Below are positions 41,551 to 53,279 of a DNA stretch of 64,000 nucleotides, in pieces. Position 1 is the stretch's first letter. Every line of letters begins with the position of its first letter. The notes below the pieces were generated by a model. The model searched no databases and was not told the DNA's origin. It saw only the letters and a program-made list of their open reading frames with translations. Made by a program: the position numbers and the translations under genes. Origin of the DNA: Wuchereria bancrofti (lineage: Eukaryota > Nematoda > Chromadorea > Rhabditida > Onchocercidae); the NCBI GenBank assembly GCA_005281725.1, contig SSBO01000009.1:6262303-6326302 (forward strand), read 5' to 3'.

Positions 41551-44500
41551 AAACAGAAAATGAACTTTTTGGTTGAAGGGAAGGTGGGAGATGAATTAGA
41601 GGGTTGCAGCAAAGGCAGACTAAGTAGCAAACAGGTAAGTAAGCACATCGCGACAGATTAACCCCTCTCATCGATGTAATCAACTCGGTTTTCAATGCTT
41701 TTACTATCTACGCCGATCTGTTCTACCTCAGTCATTAGAATTAAGAAACTTATCGACACTTATTTCCTCTAACCTAATTAGGGTTTTTTTATAATTTATT
41801 GATAGATGATTAAAATAGATCATTATATCATTATGATTATATTATTAAAGCATTAAATGATGATAAATCCTTCGAATTCAACCTTTCTTGAATATAACAT
41901 TTCTGCTTTGTCCTTATTCAGGCCTGAAAAGATGTGATTAAATTTCATTTTATTTTAATCATCCAACATCTATTCCGTTTAATTAACAATTTATATTATA
42001 TATATTGGCAATTAAACAAATTTTCTTATGCTTTCAAATTTCCAGTTTTGTTCAAATTTTCGTCTTCTGAATAATTTGAAAATCCCTGAAATAATAGAAG
42101 CATCATTTGGAATGGCTACCTAATCATGCTAAACCGAACAGAAATGATGACATAACAGCTCTCTGAAGATCTCAATTTTTTTCACATAAGGCATGCTTAA
42201 AACTTGCTAATAAACTGTTTTCACTGGTATCAATTGCAATAAGCTTTATTCAACATATCTGTCACCAACCAATCACTATCAGTCGTCTCAACTTATCTTA
42301 ATGTCTTATTAATTCTTAATGCTTTCACTAAAAAGTGAACTTTTCTGACATTTCTTATGATATAGTTTGTGTGATCAGTTGATGAAGGTGAGAGAATTTC
42401 GAGGGCAGGCCAGGTGTATACGAGGTATGGGAGAAAGTGGATGACTAACTGCTTTCTTCCGTCTATATTAAATGAGTCGCTGCAAAAATTCCGCAAATTT
42501 TATTTTCGTAGAGGACACATTTCAATGATAGTAATAATGAATGAAGTAATCTCATTCATTCTTTTTTTTTTCAATACCTTAGAATTCATAGTGTTAGAAA
42601 GCCTTGCATTCCTGAGTGAGTGGCTTAGATTTATAATTATGTGAAATAATGTCATCTTGAGGATATTCGTATTTGATTTTTTTCTTGTAGTTAAATTTGA
42701 AACAGAATTGTACTATTTACAAATGAAATTTCGAGATTTTCTTAACTGAAAATTCGTATCATTAAATTATTGCAGTAAAAACTAAAGTGATGGAGATATT
42801 CTAAACATTTTAATCAGTCAATCAGTCAAAACGGACTGCGTGTTCTCATATCCAAGCATCTCATATGATTTAAAAATCAATCGGTGTTTATCTTCCGAGC
42901 ACCGTGAATCTTCCTAAATTGTATATCTTTTTACTTACCGAAATTAATTCAGTGGAAGGCGTCAGAATAGTTAAGTAGGAAGAAAGCTGTTGTTTGGAAG
43001 ATTAGTTGCAATTTGAAGAATGCCGATATATATGATATCAATACAAAAATCAGGCTATTTTTTTTACAAAAATATTCCGTAGCAGATGCGTTGTCTGCCG
43101 CCTAGAGCTCAAGTCTGATCACCATATAATTAGCGTGAAAAAATCGTGAGCACATCCTGTTCCACTGTTAACGGAAATGTTCCTCACAGTATCATCAATC
43201 ATCATCATCACCATTATCGTGTTGTCATCACCACCGCGTACATTAATCTTTACCTGCACTTCCCCCCTCTTCATTCTCAATAATTAAAAGTATAATGAAA
43301 GTATAATTGAATGTATTATTAGGACTCATCATTCATTTACATAACTTTAGTTTTTGGTCTAATCATAGTATGATTAGACCAAAAATATATTTCCATATGT
43401 ATACATATATATACACTTATTTACTTTTCACATGAATTTCTTACTAGACTTTAGAATTGTGTTCGGATATTTGTAATTAAACGCATTTGTACTTATTTCA
43501 ATTTCATCCATTCCTTTTTTCTGGAACCTGAATTAAACTACTAAGATACATGCCGTGTCTTGAAGGCGTTCTGTTAGCCTCGCATTATTATGCATGAAAT
43601 AGATGTACTGAAGGCTTCTAACTTCCAAATGTTACCTAAAAATGTACAGGGTGGATACACACAATGAATCATCAGTGTTAGAGAGAGATCTCTGTTATAT
43701 GTTGCAAGAGCTTCCTATTTTTACATCAAACGAAAATACATTATAGTAAAGCCACCCTTTAGATTGTTAGTGACACATTCATTGTCCATAGCAACTTTCA
43801 AATTTCTATTCGTTCTGATAACTACACGAAATAAATGTTATTTTTGCCGTCTTCAAATCAAAATTAACTGACCACAAAGTTCCAATCAGTCGTTTTAATA
43901 GACAAAGTTTTTGATACTTTAACATTTAAAATAATATTATTATTATAAGTGAAAATTCCTCCAGTATGATACAAAATAGTAATCGACATATTCAATGTTC
44001 TCTATAAAACTGTACAGAATAAACTTGTTTTCAGGACATATCAGTACTTCCTTTCATAAATACACGAAAGAGAAAAAACTGTGGTATTTAAAAACTAATT
44101 TGTCTTGTTTTAAATGTGAGCTGAAGAAATGGAAGAACAATGGATTCTTATTTGCATTGATTTTTCAAAAGAGAAAAGAAAAATTAATGGGGCTAGAGAA
44201 TTATCTCCTTAAATTTTTGTCCAAGTGATAGGTTTTGGTAAGATGTTTATATTTCAGTATATTGTCGCATTAGTATATTGGTTGTATCAGTATAAAGATA
44301 TTTTATGTCCAGTATTTTGACACTAATTTTTTTCTTTTCATTCTTGCGTACTTTCTATAAGTAGGTAAATTTCAAACAAACTGGAACTAGTGAATAGATA
44401 GCTAAGACCTTTATGCCTAGTATGCGATATTAAACTTTCCTATTGCTTGAACCTATTTTATCCAAAATTATTTAAAATTTGGAATGACAATCCAATGTAG

Positions 44501-46000
44501 CTCTATTAATTCCTACAGTGTTTTTTGGCATATTCTAAATGAAATGTGGATTTATTCGTTAGAGCGAAAAAAACTGCTTAGTTCAATCATTTTCATGTCT
44601 TTTTGAAATATTGAGGTCATTTAAAAATTCAACGGGATTTGACAGTTTGCAATTTTAAGCATACATTTGAAGAATATCGTACATTATTTCTTATTGGAGA
44701 ATGACATTTTGAAGTGCAAATTCTCCCTTCACGTTTCATAGATATGTCCTAGATATTAAAAAGATATTTGTCAGAGTAATCACAAATTACTCAAACTGTC
44801 AAATTACTATTATAGTTGAACAATCTGTTCCAGAACTTTTGTCAGTGTAAGAAAAACTGAAAGATTAGGAGTAACTGAATCTATAAAAAATGTACTAAAA
44901 AATTAGACGTTGATTTTTAAAGTGGAAAATAGAAGACATCATTACCGTAATTTTTCGTCTGATTCGTTTCCTAATTGTCAGGATACTATACTGCTGAAGA
45001 GAAGATAATTCAACTGAAGTCGTCTACCTCCGACGATATTTACATTGGTGATGTGTACCATACTGTTCCAATGGATCGTTTCTTTCTATCAACAAACCTA
45101 CAATTCATCCTTTTCATAATACAGAATATTATCATGCCTAACTGATTCAGTACTTTCCTTCTTCCTACAACGGATTTCCACTTGTACTTATATTTCTGTG
45201 ACAAAACTGTCTCTTTTCTGGAGTGATACTTTTAGGAAATATTAATTCCATTAGTTATTAATGATTCAATGCTTGTGACACTTCAAATTATTCTTAATCT
45301 TTTTTTTTGATGTCTGAAACGAATTTTCATGATCTTTTAAATTATGCTTATACAAGATTGAAAAAATTTCCATTGGTAAATACTAATCAGCTCTTTCGCC
45401 AGTTCCAAGAACTTCCAGTATCGATCTAGGCAAAGAGTTGAAAAACGTTTACTAAAGCCTAATTAACTTACTAGCACGTATAAAAAACTAAAATTGCTCC
45501 CTTTTTTGCAACATTCAGTCTAATGTAAGCATCGCATGAGATTGTTACATTATCAGGCAAAAAATTACTTTAGACTTTTCACTCTTCTTAAAAAGGATAG
45601 AATTTTTCGGACAACAGAAAAAGGAATTGATGTTAAATATGATTGATTTTGACTTGCATACAATGCATGCGCCAGTTGTAAAACCTATGAGATTTACTCT
45701 TCCTGGTAATTTGAAAGAAATGGTGGCAAAAATTATACCCAAAACTTTTCCATTTTAGTCGTTATTAATTGTCTCGAGTGAGAAAAATTCAATTCAAAAC
45801 CATAGAGAAGGCTAATTGCGAAAAGGAAAAAATAAGAATATTAGTTGAGGAAGAATTGCAGAAATAAGTTTAAGGTGTCAAATGGATAATGTGTACGGTT
45901 TTGTCCAATTTTGATTCAGTATCGCAAATTTTGAATCATATTTCAGACACCAACGAGTGCTGTTTAGAAGTCGATCTAGCACACCGCAGGGGAAATTGGG
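41551..46000. other. Gene-free AT-rich stretch upstream of the BMP ligand
   Basis: No exon was accepted here. It holds ATC/CAT simple repeats near 43190-43245 and the palindrome at 43351-43385. The last part is presumably promoter DNA of the dbl-1-like gene. Confidence 0.45.
43351..43385. repeat. Perfect 17-bp inverted repeat with 1-base centre
   Basis: TTTTTGGTCTAATCATA (43351-43367) and its exact reverse complement (43369-43385) flank a single G. It is non-coding. It could be cruciform-forming, a bidirectional terminator-like element, or a foldback remnant. Confidence 0.8.
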
Positions 46001-46150
46001 TTGGAAGGAAGAAAGAAACGGAAAGACACGGAAAGAGAGAGGAAGAGAACTACACGTTTAAAAAAGAAAGTGAAAACCATATCACAAGGAAAAAGAAGGA
46101 CGCACAAAAAAAGCAGAGAGCTACCGGTAAAAAGAGAATTTACTTTCCTG
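46000..46150 (+). promoter_or_regulatory. Purine-rich tract upstream of dbl-1
   Basis: A run dominated by A and G (GAAAGA, AGAGAGGAAG and similar) lies about 450-590 bases before the dbl-1 start. Two plus-strand frames are open through it, rich in Lys, Arg and Glu, as expected of any purine tract. It is more likely promoter or 5' untranslated sequence than protein-coding. Confidence 0.35.
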
Positions 46151-46535
46151 GAAGAATCTAGAAGATTTCTGCAGCGTGAAGCGCAATTATAGGATTTATT
46201 TTGTATTTTATATGCATACCAGTGCGCAGTTGATATAGTGGCATTATAGAATTGATGGCAGATTGATCTTTCACAAGATATATCGGTCTTTCATTTCTTT
46301 GAGATTGTTGAAAACATCTTTAATAGATATGCTTAGTACTAAACTGAAGCATCTAAAGAAGAAAAGGAAATAAAATTCGTTCAAATCTTGTTGAATATCA
46401 AAAGAAACGATCTACATTGAAAGTTCGACTATCAACGATCACTGAAACAAAAAGAAATCCTTCTTATCCCACCACTGTCATAGTTAACAACTGTGATAGC
46501 AAGAGCATCACAATTCGAGAAGGACAAGAGGCTCA

Positions 46536-46589
46536 ATGCAGTTCTCGGTGGCTGTTGTGACCCTCTTCTACTACTGCGACCTAAAATGA
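46536..46589 (+). CDS. Short upstream ORF overlapping the dbl-1 start (ATGA)
   Basis: ATG at 46536 opens a 17-residue frame, MQFSVAVVTLFYYCDLK, ending at TGA 46587-46589. This stop overlaps the ATG of the dbl-1 frame (46586-46588) as ATGA. It is present on the mRNA only if the transcript begins or is trans-spliced upstream of 46536. If it is, it would reduce or couple translation of the ligand. The peptide is hydrophobic but no function is claimed. Confidence 0.4.
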   Translation: MQFSVAVVTLFYYCDLK

Positions 46590-49110
46590 ACGAATTTTTG
46601 GAATCTATCAAACCAGAAATTTTAGTTGAACAGCGCACAAAAGTGCATAACCAACTAATTACCACTCCCACTTCTGCTACTCTCATTGTTACTACCGCTA
46701 TTACAACTAATTTTACAACTGCTTCTGAAATTACTGTTGAAAAAACAAGACAAAAACGAAATTACCACTCATATCGCACGCAACAAGTTGCATCACTGAA
46801 GATATTAGAATCAGTAATATTTCCTCTAATTATTATTTTCTACAGTTCGGCATCATCACTGTCAACAGCCAGTACAGATCTTCCATCAATTGGCACAAGC
46901 CGATTTACTGAACAAGAAATTCAACTTTTAAGAGAAGCGTTCTTAAGAAAGTTAGTCTTTTAAAGATTAAATTATTAGAATATGCAATTTTAAAACATAA
47001 GAAAATAATTCTGAGTTAATATTCTAGTTGCAAAAAAATTGTTGGGTTAATATTCTAATCTGACTTGATAAAATCTTAGAGATATTATCCGTTCATTTCA
47101 TTGATATTTAGCATTTCATTAATTTATTTTTACACTGACAAAATGCCTTTCTACTGCTGTGCAACTGTTCCATTTTCACTTAGATTTGGAATGAAGGAAC
47201 AGCCAAAACAAGCCAAGCCAGCAGTATCAGTCCCATACTACATGTGGAATATTTATGAAAAGGTGAAGATGGAAGATATTGCTTGGGTTCGACATTACTA
47301 TCCATATAATGTTATGGAATCAGATAATAGGTATCATTTTAGTTTGCTCTTTAAAATTTAGTCTGCCTTTTAAAATATTTATTTATTGGTAAAATGCTGC
47401 TGCAGTAGCTATAATTTATCAATCTCAGATAAAAATGAGTACTTTTTAGCACCCTGTTACTTCAGTACGATCTATCGGTTACTGTACGAAATATCACCAG
47501 TGAGATAATTAATCGAGCAGAGCTAAAACTGAAATTGAGAAATGAGAAAAATCGAAGACATATCAAGATTTATGAAGTTGATCAAAGAAATCCCGAAATA
47601 TGGAGGTAAATATTTGAAAAGGCTAGATCATTTGAAAAAAATTTTTTTTGACGAGTATTTTCATTTATTCCTTCTTTTTAATAATTTCAAAATTAAGTTC
47701 ACCTATGATATCCACATGTCCATTTTCACAAATTTAAGAATACATTAGTAACATAACTTCAAATTCTTGCAATTTTATCACTCGACATTTAGAACTTTCA
47801 AATGGAATATTTTTTAATCTATTTGATGGATGGTTATATATTTTTAAATATATATTATTGCAGGTTAATCGATGCGAAGTTTATTGAAGGTGATTTACGA
47901 GAAGAATACCAATGGATGGAAATGGATGTCACGGAAGCGATACGTAGAAAACGACCGAATATGAATAGGGTATGTGTGTTGAATTTACGGCATGCACTGA
48001 TCAGTGAGAAAGAAATTTCCTGGTGTAATGTCTAATTTAACAAAACAATGTTAACTGTTGTGAACATAACATATGTTAGAGTCTGGTAATGTTCAATAAA
48101 GAAGTTGTTTTGATGATAATTTCAATACTTTAGGTTGATTTTGCAATGAAATTATTGAGCAAATATGCAAGCACGTCATATCAATTAGCAGCTTATTCCG
48201 TCTCGCCGTGCGACAGGAAGCAATCCTCTGCACTGGTTGTTTACGTTCAGACTGATGATACTGCTAGGGTCTGTTGCGTTTCTTACCTTATCAAAATAAA
48301 TCGCGCTTAAATAAACATAAAGTTTTCGTACAAAGTATGTAATAAATCGGAAGTGTTTCGGTCTACGTAGCACCTTGCTTATAATTTTTTTGTATCAGCA
48401 CTCCATAACAACATTGAACTGAAGCACCTTTAACTATAATTCCCATAAATGCAAATACTTAGAAAACTAACACAAATTATGGAATTTTAGGTGCGAAAGA
48501 AACGGAAAGCAAATAAGCGAAGAAGACATCAACATAAAAAACATGATCATCGATCGGCTGATAACAATTATTGTCGACGTACACAACTTTTAGTTGATTT
48601 TAATGAGTTGAATTGGCAGGATTGGATCTTGGCTCCCTGTAAGCATTTGGATATGTGTCTTTATTATTTTTAATCAGAAGAATTAAAATAATTTTTGAAG
48701 TCGTACTTTTTAATGCCCTAAATAGCATGTCAATCATTTCTTCATGTTATTTAGATGAAGTAAAATTTTAAACAAATCTATAAAACTAATAAGAATTACC
48801 TTGAATGATGAATAACAAATGGACTGAAAATTAATTAAAACTAAGATTAATTAGGATTGTAATTATAGCAAGCTACAGCGCCTATCAGTGTCAAGGTGAA
48901 TGTCCGAACCCGCTGACAAGCCATTTCAACACGACAAATCACGCCATAGTACAAGGCCTTATCAATTCAGTGGATCCAAACATAGTGCCAGCTCCATGTT
49001 GCGTCCCAACTGAAATGGAGTCTCTAGCAATCCTCTATATTGATGTTGAGGGTAAAATTGTCATCAAGAACTACCCTGACATGGAAGTACTCAGTTGTGG
49101 ATGTCGCTAG
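46586..49110 (+). CDS. dbl-1: TGF-beta superfamily ligand, BMP class (DBL-1-like)
   Basis: Seven exons join to 432 residues: 46586-46950, 47184-47330, 47450-47605, 47864-47969, 48134-48268, 48491-48638, 48869-49110. ATG 46586 is chosen because the resulting N-terminus has a long hydrophilic leader and an internal hydrophobic stretch (about residues 73-90), as in C. elegans DBL-1. The propeptide has VPYYMWNIYEKV and DIAWVRHYYPYN, typical of this branch. Basic cleavage sites are RRKR (250-253), RKKR (305-308) and KRRR (312-315). The mature domain from Cys331 has the seven-cysteine knot: YCRRTQLLVDF, NWQDWILAP, YQCQGECPNPL, PAPCCVPTEM and final CGCR. The secreted dimer would act through the Sma/Mab receptors controlling body size and male tail patterning in worms; that role is known for DBL-1 and inferred here. 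A polyA signal AATAAA follows the stop at 49113-49118. Confidence 0.93.
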
Positions 49111-51900
49111 AGAATAAAACATTTACGCCACATCATCATCCCTTGTCGCATTCATTCATTCTTTCTGACATTTTTTTGGTAAGTACTAATTAGTTAGAAG
49201 TTGACTTCTTATATTATCATTTGACCCTTCAATCATAAAACAACTTTTATCGAGCTGCTTACTTGTTAAATTGGAAGTATTCAAAAAAGCTCCGTGACTA
49301 AATTTGCTTTCATTCGGTGACCTTTCACCTTTAATTTCAATTAGAGATTGGCTTCTTTAACTTTAAGTAAAAATACCTTATTTTTGGTATTTTTCAGTGG
49401 ATTTCCATTTTTTTTTTTTGAATTTACAGATAACAAAATGTAAGCTGCTGGCTTGATGTGACACTATTCTATGACAGCAATTATTCAGTTAAGTGCTTTT
49501 CATTCTTTCTATCGGTGCGTTTCGGAGCGGAACTCGGGTCCCCGCTTTTCACTTTATTTATTTGCTTTCTAGCAGCTGCAGCTATTTCTTTCTTCTTTTT
49601 TCAAATGATCCATTAATTTGCATAATTATAATTTGGTAAGAGCAGATGAAATTTTCACTTGATTTCAAATTTAAAAAGCGCTAACGAGGGGATTTATTCC
49701 GATTTAATCACTTTAATAAAATGGAGAACGTAATTGCTTAACCAGTCCTATTATAACGTAGTTAATCTTATTTACTTTTTAAGAAGGAGTAATCAGAAGT
49801 ACTAATAGTTGTCTTTACTTAGTAAAACTTTGGAATAATAGAAGTTCGGATTATTGAACTCGATTAGTAAAAAGTTGAAAAATCTCAAAAGATTTAAGAC
49901 ATCAAATATAGAATTTGAAATAGTTCGTCCAAAATTTCAGTGAATGGCTTGAAAAATGATTAGCAAAATGAATTTCACATATTAAGCAATAATTGAATAA
50001 AAATAAAAATTCAGTAATCAAAAATTCAGTAATCAGAGTTGGTCGTCGGTTGGGAAAATTTCAATGCTAGTGATAAAATGAGACTAAAAAATTAAAAGAG
50101 AAGTTTGATATTGCATAAATATTTGTATTTTCAATCATTCTCGATTCCAAAAGCTTAGAAGAACTTTGAGTGTTCATGAATATTTGAATTTTAATTTGAA
50201 AATGCCTCCGCTGACCTTCATCAAAAATGAGAGACTTAAAGAGCATTAAACCAAGTTCTATTCTTATTATTGTATTAATCCAAAAGTTGGCTTTAAAATT
50301 TTATTTTGAATGCAGAACTTTTTCATTGCTTAATGTTCATATCTCGAAAGGATTATTATCATTACTATTATTATTATTACTTACTATTATTATTATTGTT
50401 ATTATTATTATGTTTAAAACGAAATTCAGAGATTAACGAAGTTTAAAAAAATTCCGTTATTACACTTGAGAATGATTAAATGATGAAAAATTCTTCTTCA
50501 TCGATAAAATTCTGATTATACTGAAAGTTATAACATTGGTCATTGATCTAAAAGCAGCCAATGTTTTACTTTTTAATTAATATATTAACAAAACTAATTT
50601 AAGCGGAGACAAGAGATGACGAATAGTTTCTGCGATTGATTAATTCATCATCGATATATTGAAATTCAAAGATTTATTTCATTTAATAACAAAAATTTGT
50701 TTGGTTCTTAAATTTAGTAAACAAATTATCGGATGTTACCGATTTCTGCAAAAGTGAAACTGTTTTCATCAGGAAATCAATTTAACAAGTTCGATGTAAG
50801 TTTTCATAAATTAAATTCTTGCGAAATTTTTTAAAGTGATTAAATTTAAAATCCAGCAATCAAAATGCTTTTTATGTAGTGCTGCTCCAACTTTTTTTTA
50901 CTAAGTTTATATGTGCCAGAACTTATTACGGCATGTAACTGTAATTGTTGTGCAAATTGATGCTTCAACAAATACTTTAACAGTAAAATCATTGTATATT
51001 AAACCATCCTCAAATGTTTTTGGAATTTTAAAAACAATTTGCATCTCCATAAAGTCGTTATTCTTTGAATTTGTATAGAACTCCAATGATTTTTCATATT
51101 TTAAAGTGAAACTTCCCACTCAATTTTAAAACTGTATATTTCCATATAATTGAAAGTATTAAGAGTAATCAGTGCTACTAATTTCATTAAGAATTTTTGT
51201 TTCCCAAATCTACATCAGTCTCTGTATATCTAAATGTATAATTCAAAGTGTTAGTGATTGGATGAACTTTCATTTTTTCTCTTATCTTTTGTAACTATTT
51301 GAGAATGTTGTTGATATCAATTTTCCAATTAAAAATTAACTTAATATTTTTCTTAAAACAATTTCAGATACTCCTATTTTCTCAAATATGCAGAATATTA
51401 CTGAATCCTTCGTTTTATTGATCTCAGTTTAATCTGTTTTTGGCATACTTCCTTTTAAATATTATTTACTGAGTGCTCAAATTATTATTTTTTCCGTTGC
51501 AATTTATTGAAATAAAATTATTTTGAATAAAAATTCATATTTCCTATCCTTTCAAACAATGCTAAATATAAAAGACATTTTTGGAACTTCAATGATTTCC
51601 TTAGGGAAGATGTTACGAATAAGTTAAGAAAAACTAATTCGATGCGCTGATTTGTAATAATCAAACTTATCAGAAGCAAACGCTCAAAGAAATTGGATTT
51701 GTTTCATTACTGTTATGATTGTAGTTGGTTCCTGATATAAAACATTAATATGAAAAGAAAACATTTCAGATAGACAAGTCGAGTTATATATCAGAAGTGA
51801 AATTGGAAACTAAGTATATTTACTTGCTGATAACAATTAATTCATTAGCAAAGTAGGAAATATTTCACTGCTTACAGAAATGAAGCTATATTGATATTTC
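49111..51900. other. 3' untranslated end of dbl-1 and gene-free DNA
   Basis: After the polyA signal no exon was supported. A TTA/ATT trinucleotide run lies at about 50355-50412. A minus-strand open frame at 50907-51119 begins with GTG directly after a stop and has no clear splice sites, so it was not called. Confidence 0.45.
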
Positions 51901-51932
51901 AATTATTTTCTAAAAAAGAAACACATTTGTAG

Positions 51933-53124
51933 AAATAATAGCATGGTGTGGCTGTGATACGCTAACTCGAAATACATGCAACTTACGACACGATGTAAGC
52001 TGAATAGTTGAGATGATAAATTTTGAAGTAAAAATTTTTGAAGCAGAAATAAGTAGAAATTTTGAGGAGTTGCAGAAATTTATTTTAATTTATGTACGTA
52101 AACCACCTGTGTCAGTCTGATTTTGAAAGTACCAATGGTAATGACATTTCTTACAGAATTTCTTTTTTTGACGCTAATTTACTGATCAAATTTATTGCTG
52201 ATAGTGGCAGATAATTATGTTAGGTGTAACAGTGGCCTTGAAAGATATTGCGCAGACCACGAACATTCAACTCATCTTCACTACTGCACAACTTCAGTAG
52301 TGCTCACAAATCTTTACTTTTCATTGATTCCATTTGTGTATTTTAATTATTTGAAGAAACAGCACTTTTCCTAATGGACGCCCATTCAAACCACTAAACT
52401 TATTTTCTGCGTAAATATGAAGTTATCTGAAAACAATATTCATGTGGAAATGAATTTTGTTGCATTTGTTTGCATAGAAAAAAGTGGGAAAGTAGACACA
52501 TAATTTAAATTTCAAATTATATAGTGAGTTATTGAAATAATGTGCATCTTGCAGAAAGCATAGGGGGCTGCAACTGTTTCCAAGTGTACAAAGTATTAAG
52601 AAGCGTTTAATTACTTAAGGGTTGAGGAGGAGAAAACTGCTTGTAAAATATTTATTTGAATCACAATAAGATGATAAAAGCTATCATCCTAAAAAAATTT
52701 GGAAAAAAAAAGGTTTAGCAATATTAGTAGCAACTTACGAATACATTTGGCAATCCATCAGCTGTTGGAGCCAAGTAATGCTTAATTAAAACATCAAATT
52801 TGTTGGTTTAACTAATTTAACTAATTTGTTGGTGTGATATCAAGCAGACAGACATAGTTTAATGCTGTTTATTAACGTATTAGTTCAAGTTTTATACTGT
52901 GCTGCAAATTATATGGCATAAAAATACTTCCGCCTATTCATTGAAACCACTTAGAATAACGTACATGTTATGACACTATTTATGCATGATATTTGTTTAC
53001 ATTATGTTTATAACAGATGCAGTTGACCAACAAATGAATAGAAGCGGTCAGATTCTTGACCATGATTTGTCTCCAGTGTTCAGACATTTGGTCCTCCTTG
53101 CAACTAACTACCCAGAAATTCGAG
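51933..53124 (+). CDS. Three isolated exon candidates, gene unresolved
   Basis: Three plus-strand segments have splice sites and coding-like content. 51933-51994 (phase 1 in, 0 out) reads IIAWCGCDTLTRNTCNLRHD before GTAAGC. About 52213-52294 in phase 0 reads IIMLGVTVALKDIAQTTNIQ and on to a GTAGTG donor in phase 2; a second frame of the same DNA is Cys/His-rich. 53017-53124 (phase 1 in and out, 108 bases) reads NRSGQILDHDLSPVFRHLVL then LATNYPEIR. The first two join in phase, but the third needs a missing exon. The last segment faintly resembles the helical LAxxYPxLK region of LemA-type proteins; that is only an impression. Stops close all frames soon after 53124. Confidence 0.22.
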
Positions 53125-53279
53125 GTTCCGAAAAGATGTCTCCATATTTTTCTTTCTTTCTATCATCAAGTGTTTTTCAGATGGAAAATGCCAAATATAA
53201 GGACAAGAAGTTCAAAATAAAGAAAAAAAATGCCTTATGCAAAAATAGGTCTATCATGACATATTGTTAGAAATTTTCT

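Noticed and set aside
45889..46192. Two overlapping Lys/Arg/Glu-rich frames upstream of dbl-1
   Set aside because: They are the expected reading of a purine tract and have no domain or signal; more likely 5' flanking DNA.
46493..46585. N-terminal extension of the dbl-1 frame
   Set aside because: It would need a GTG start. The ATG at 46586 gives an N-terminus like known DBL-1 proteins.
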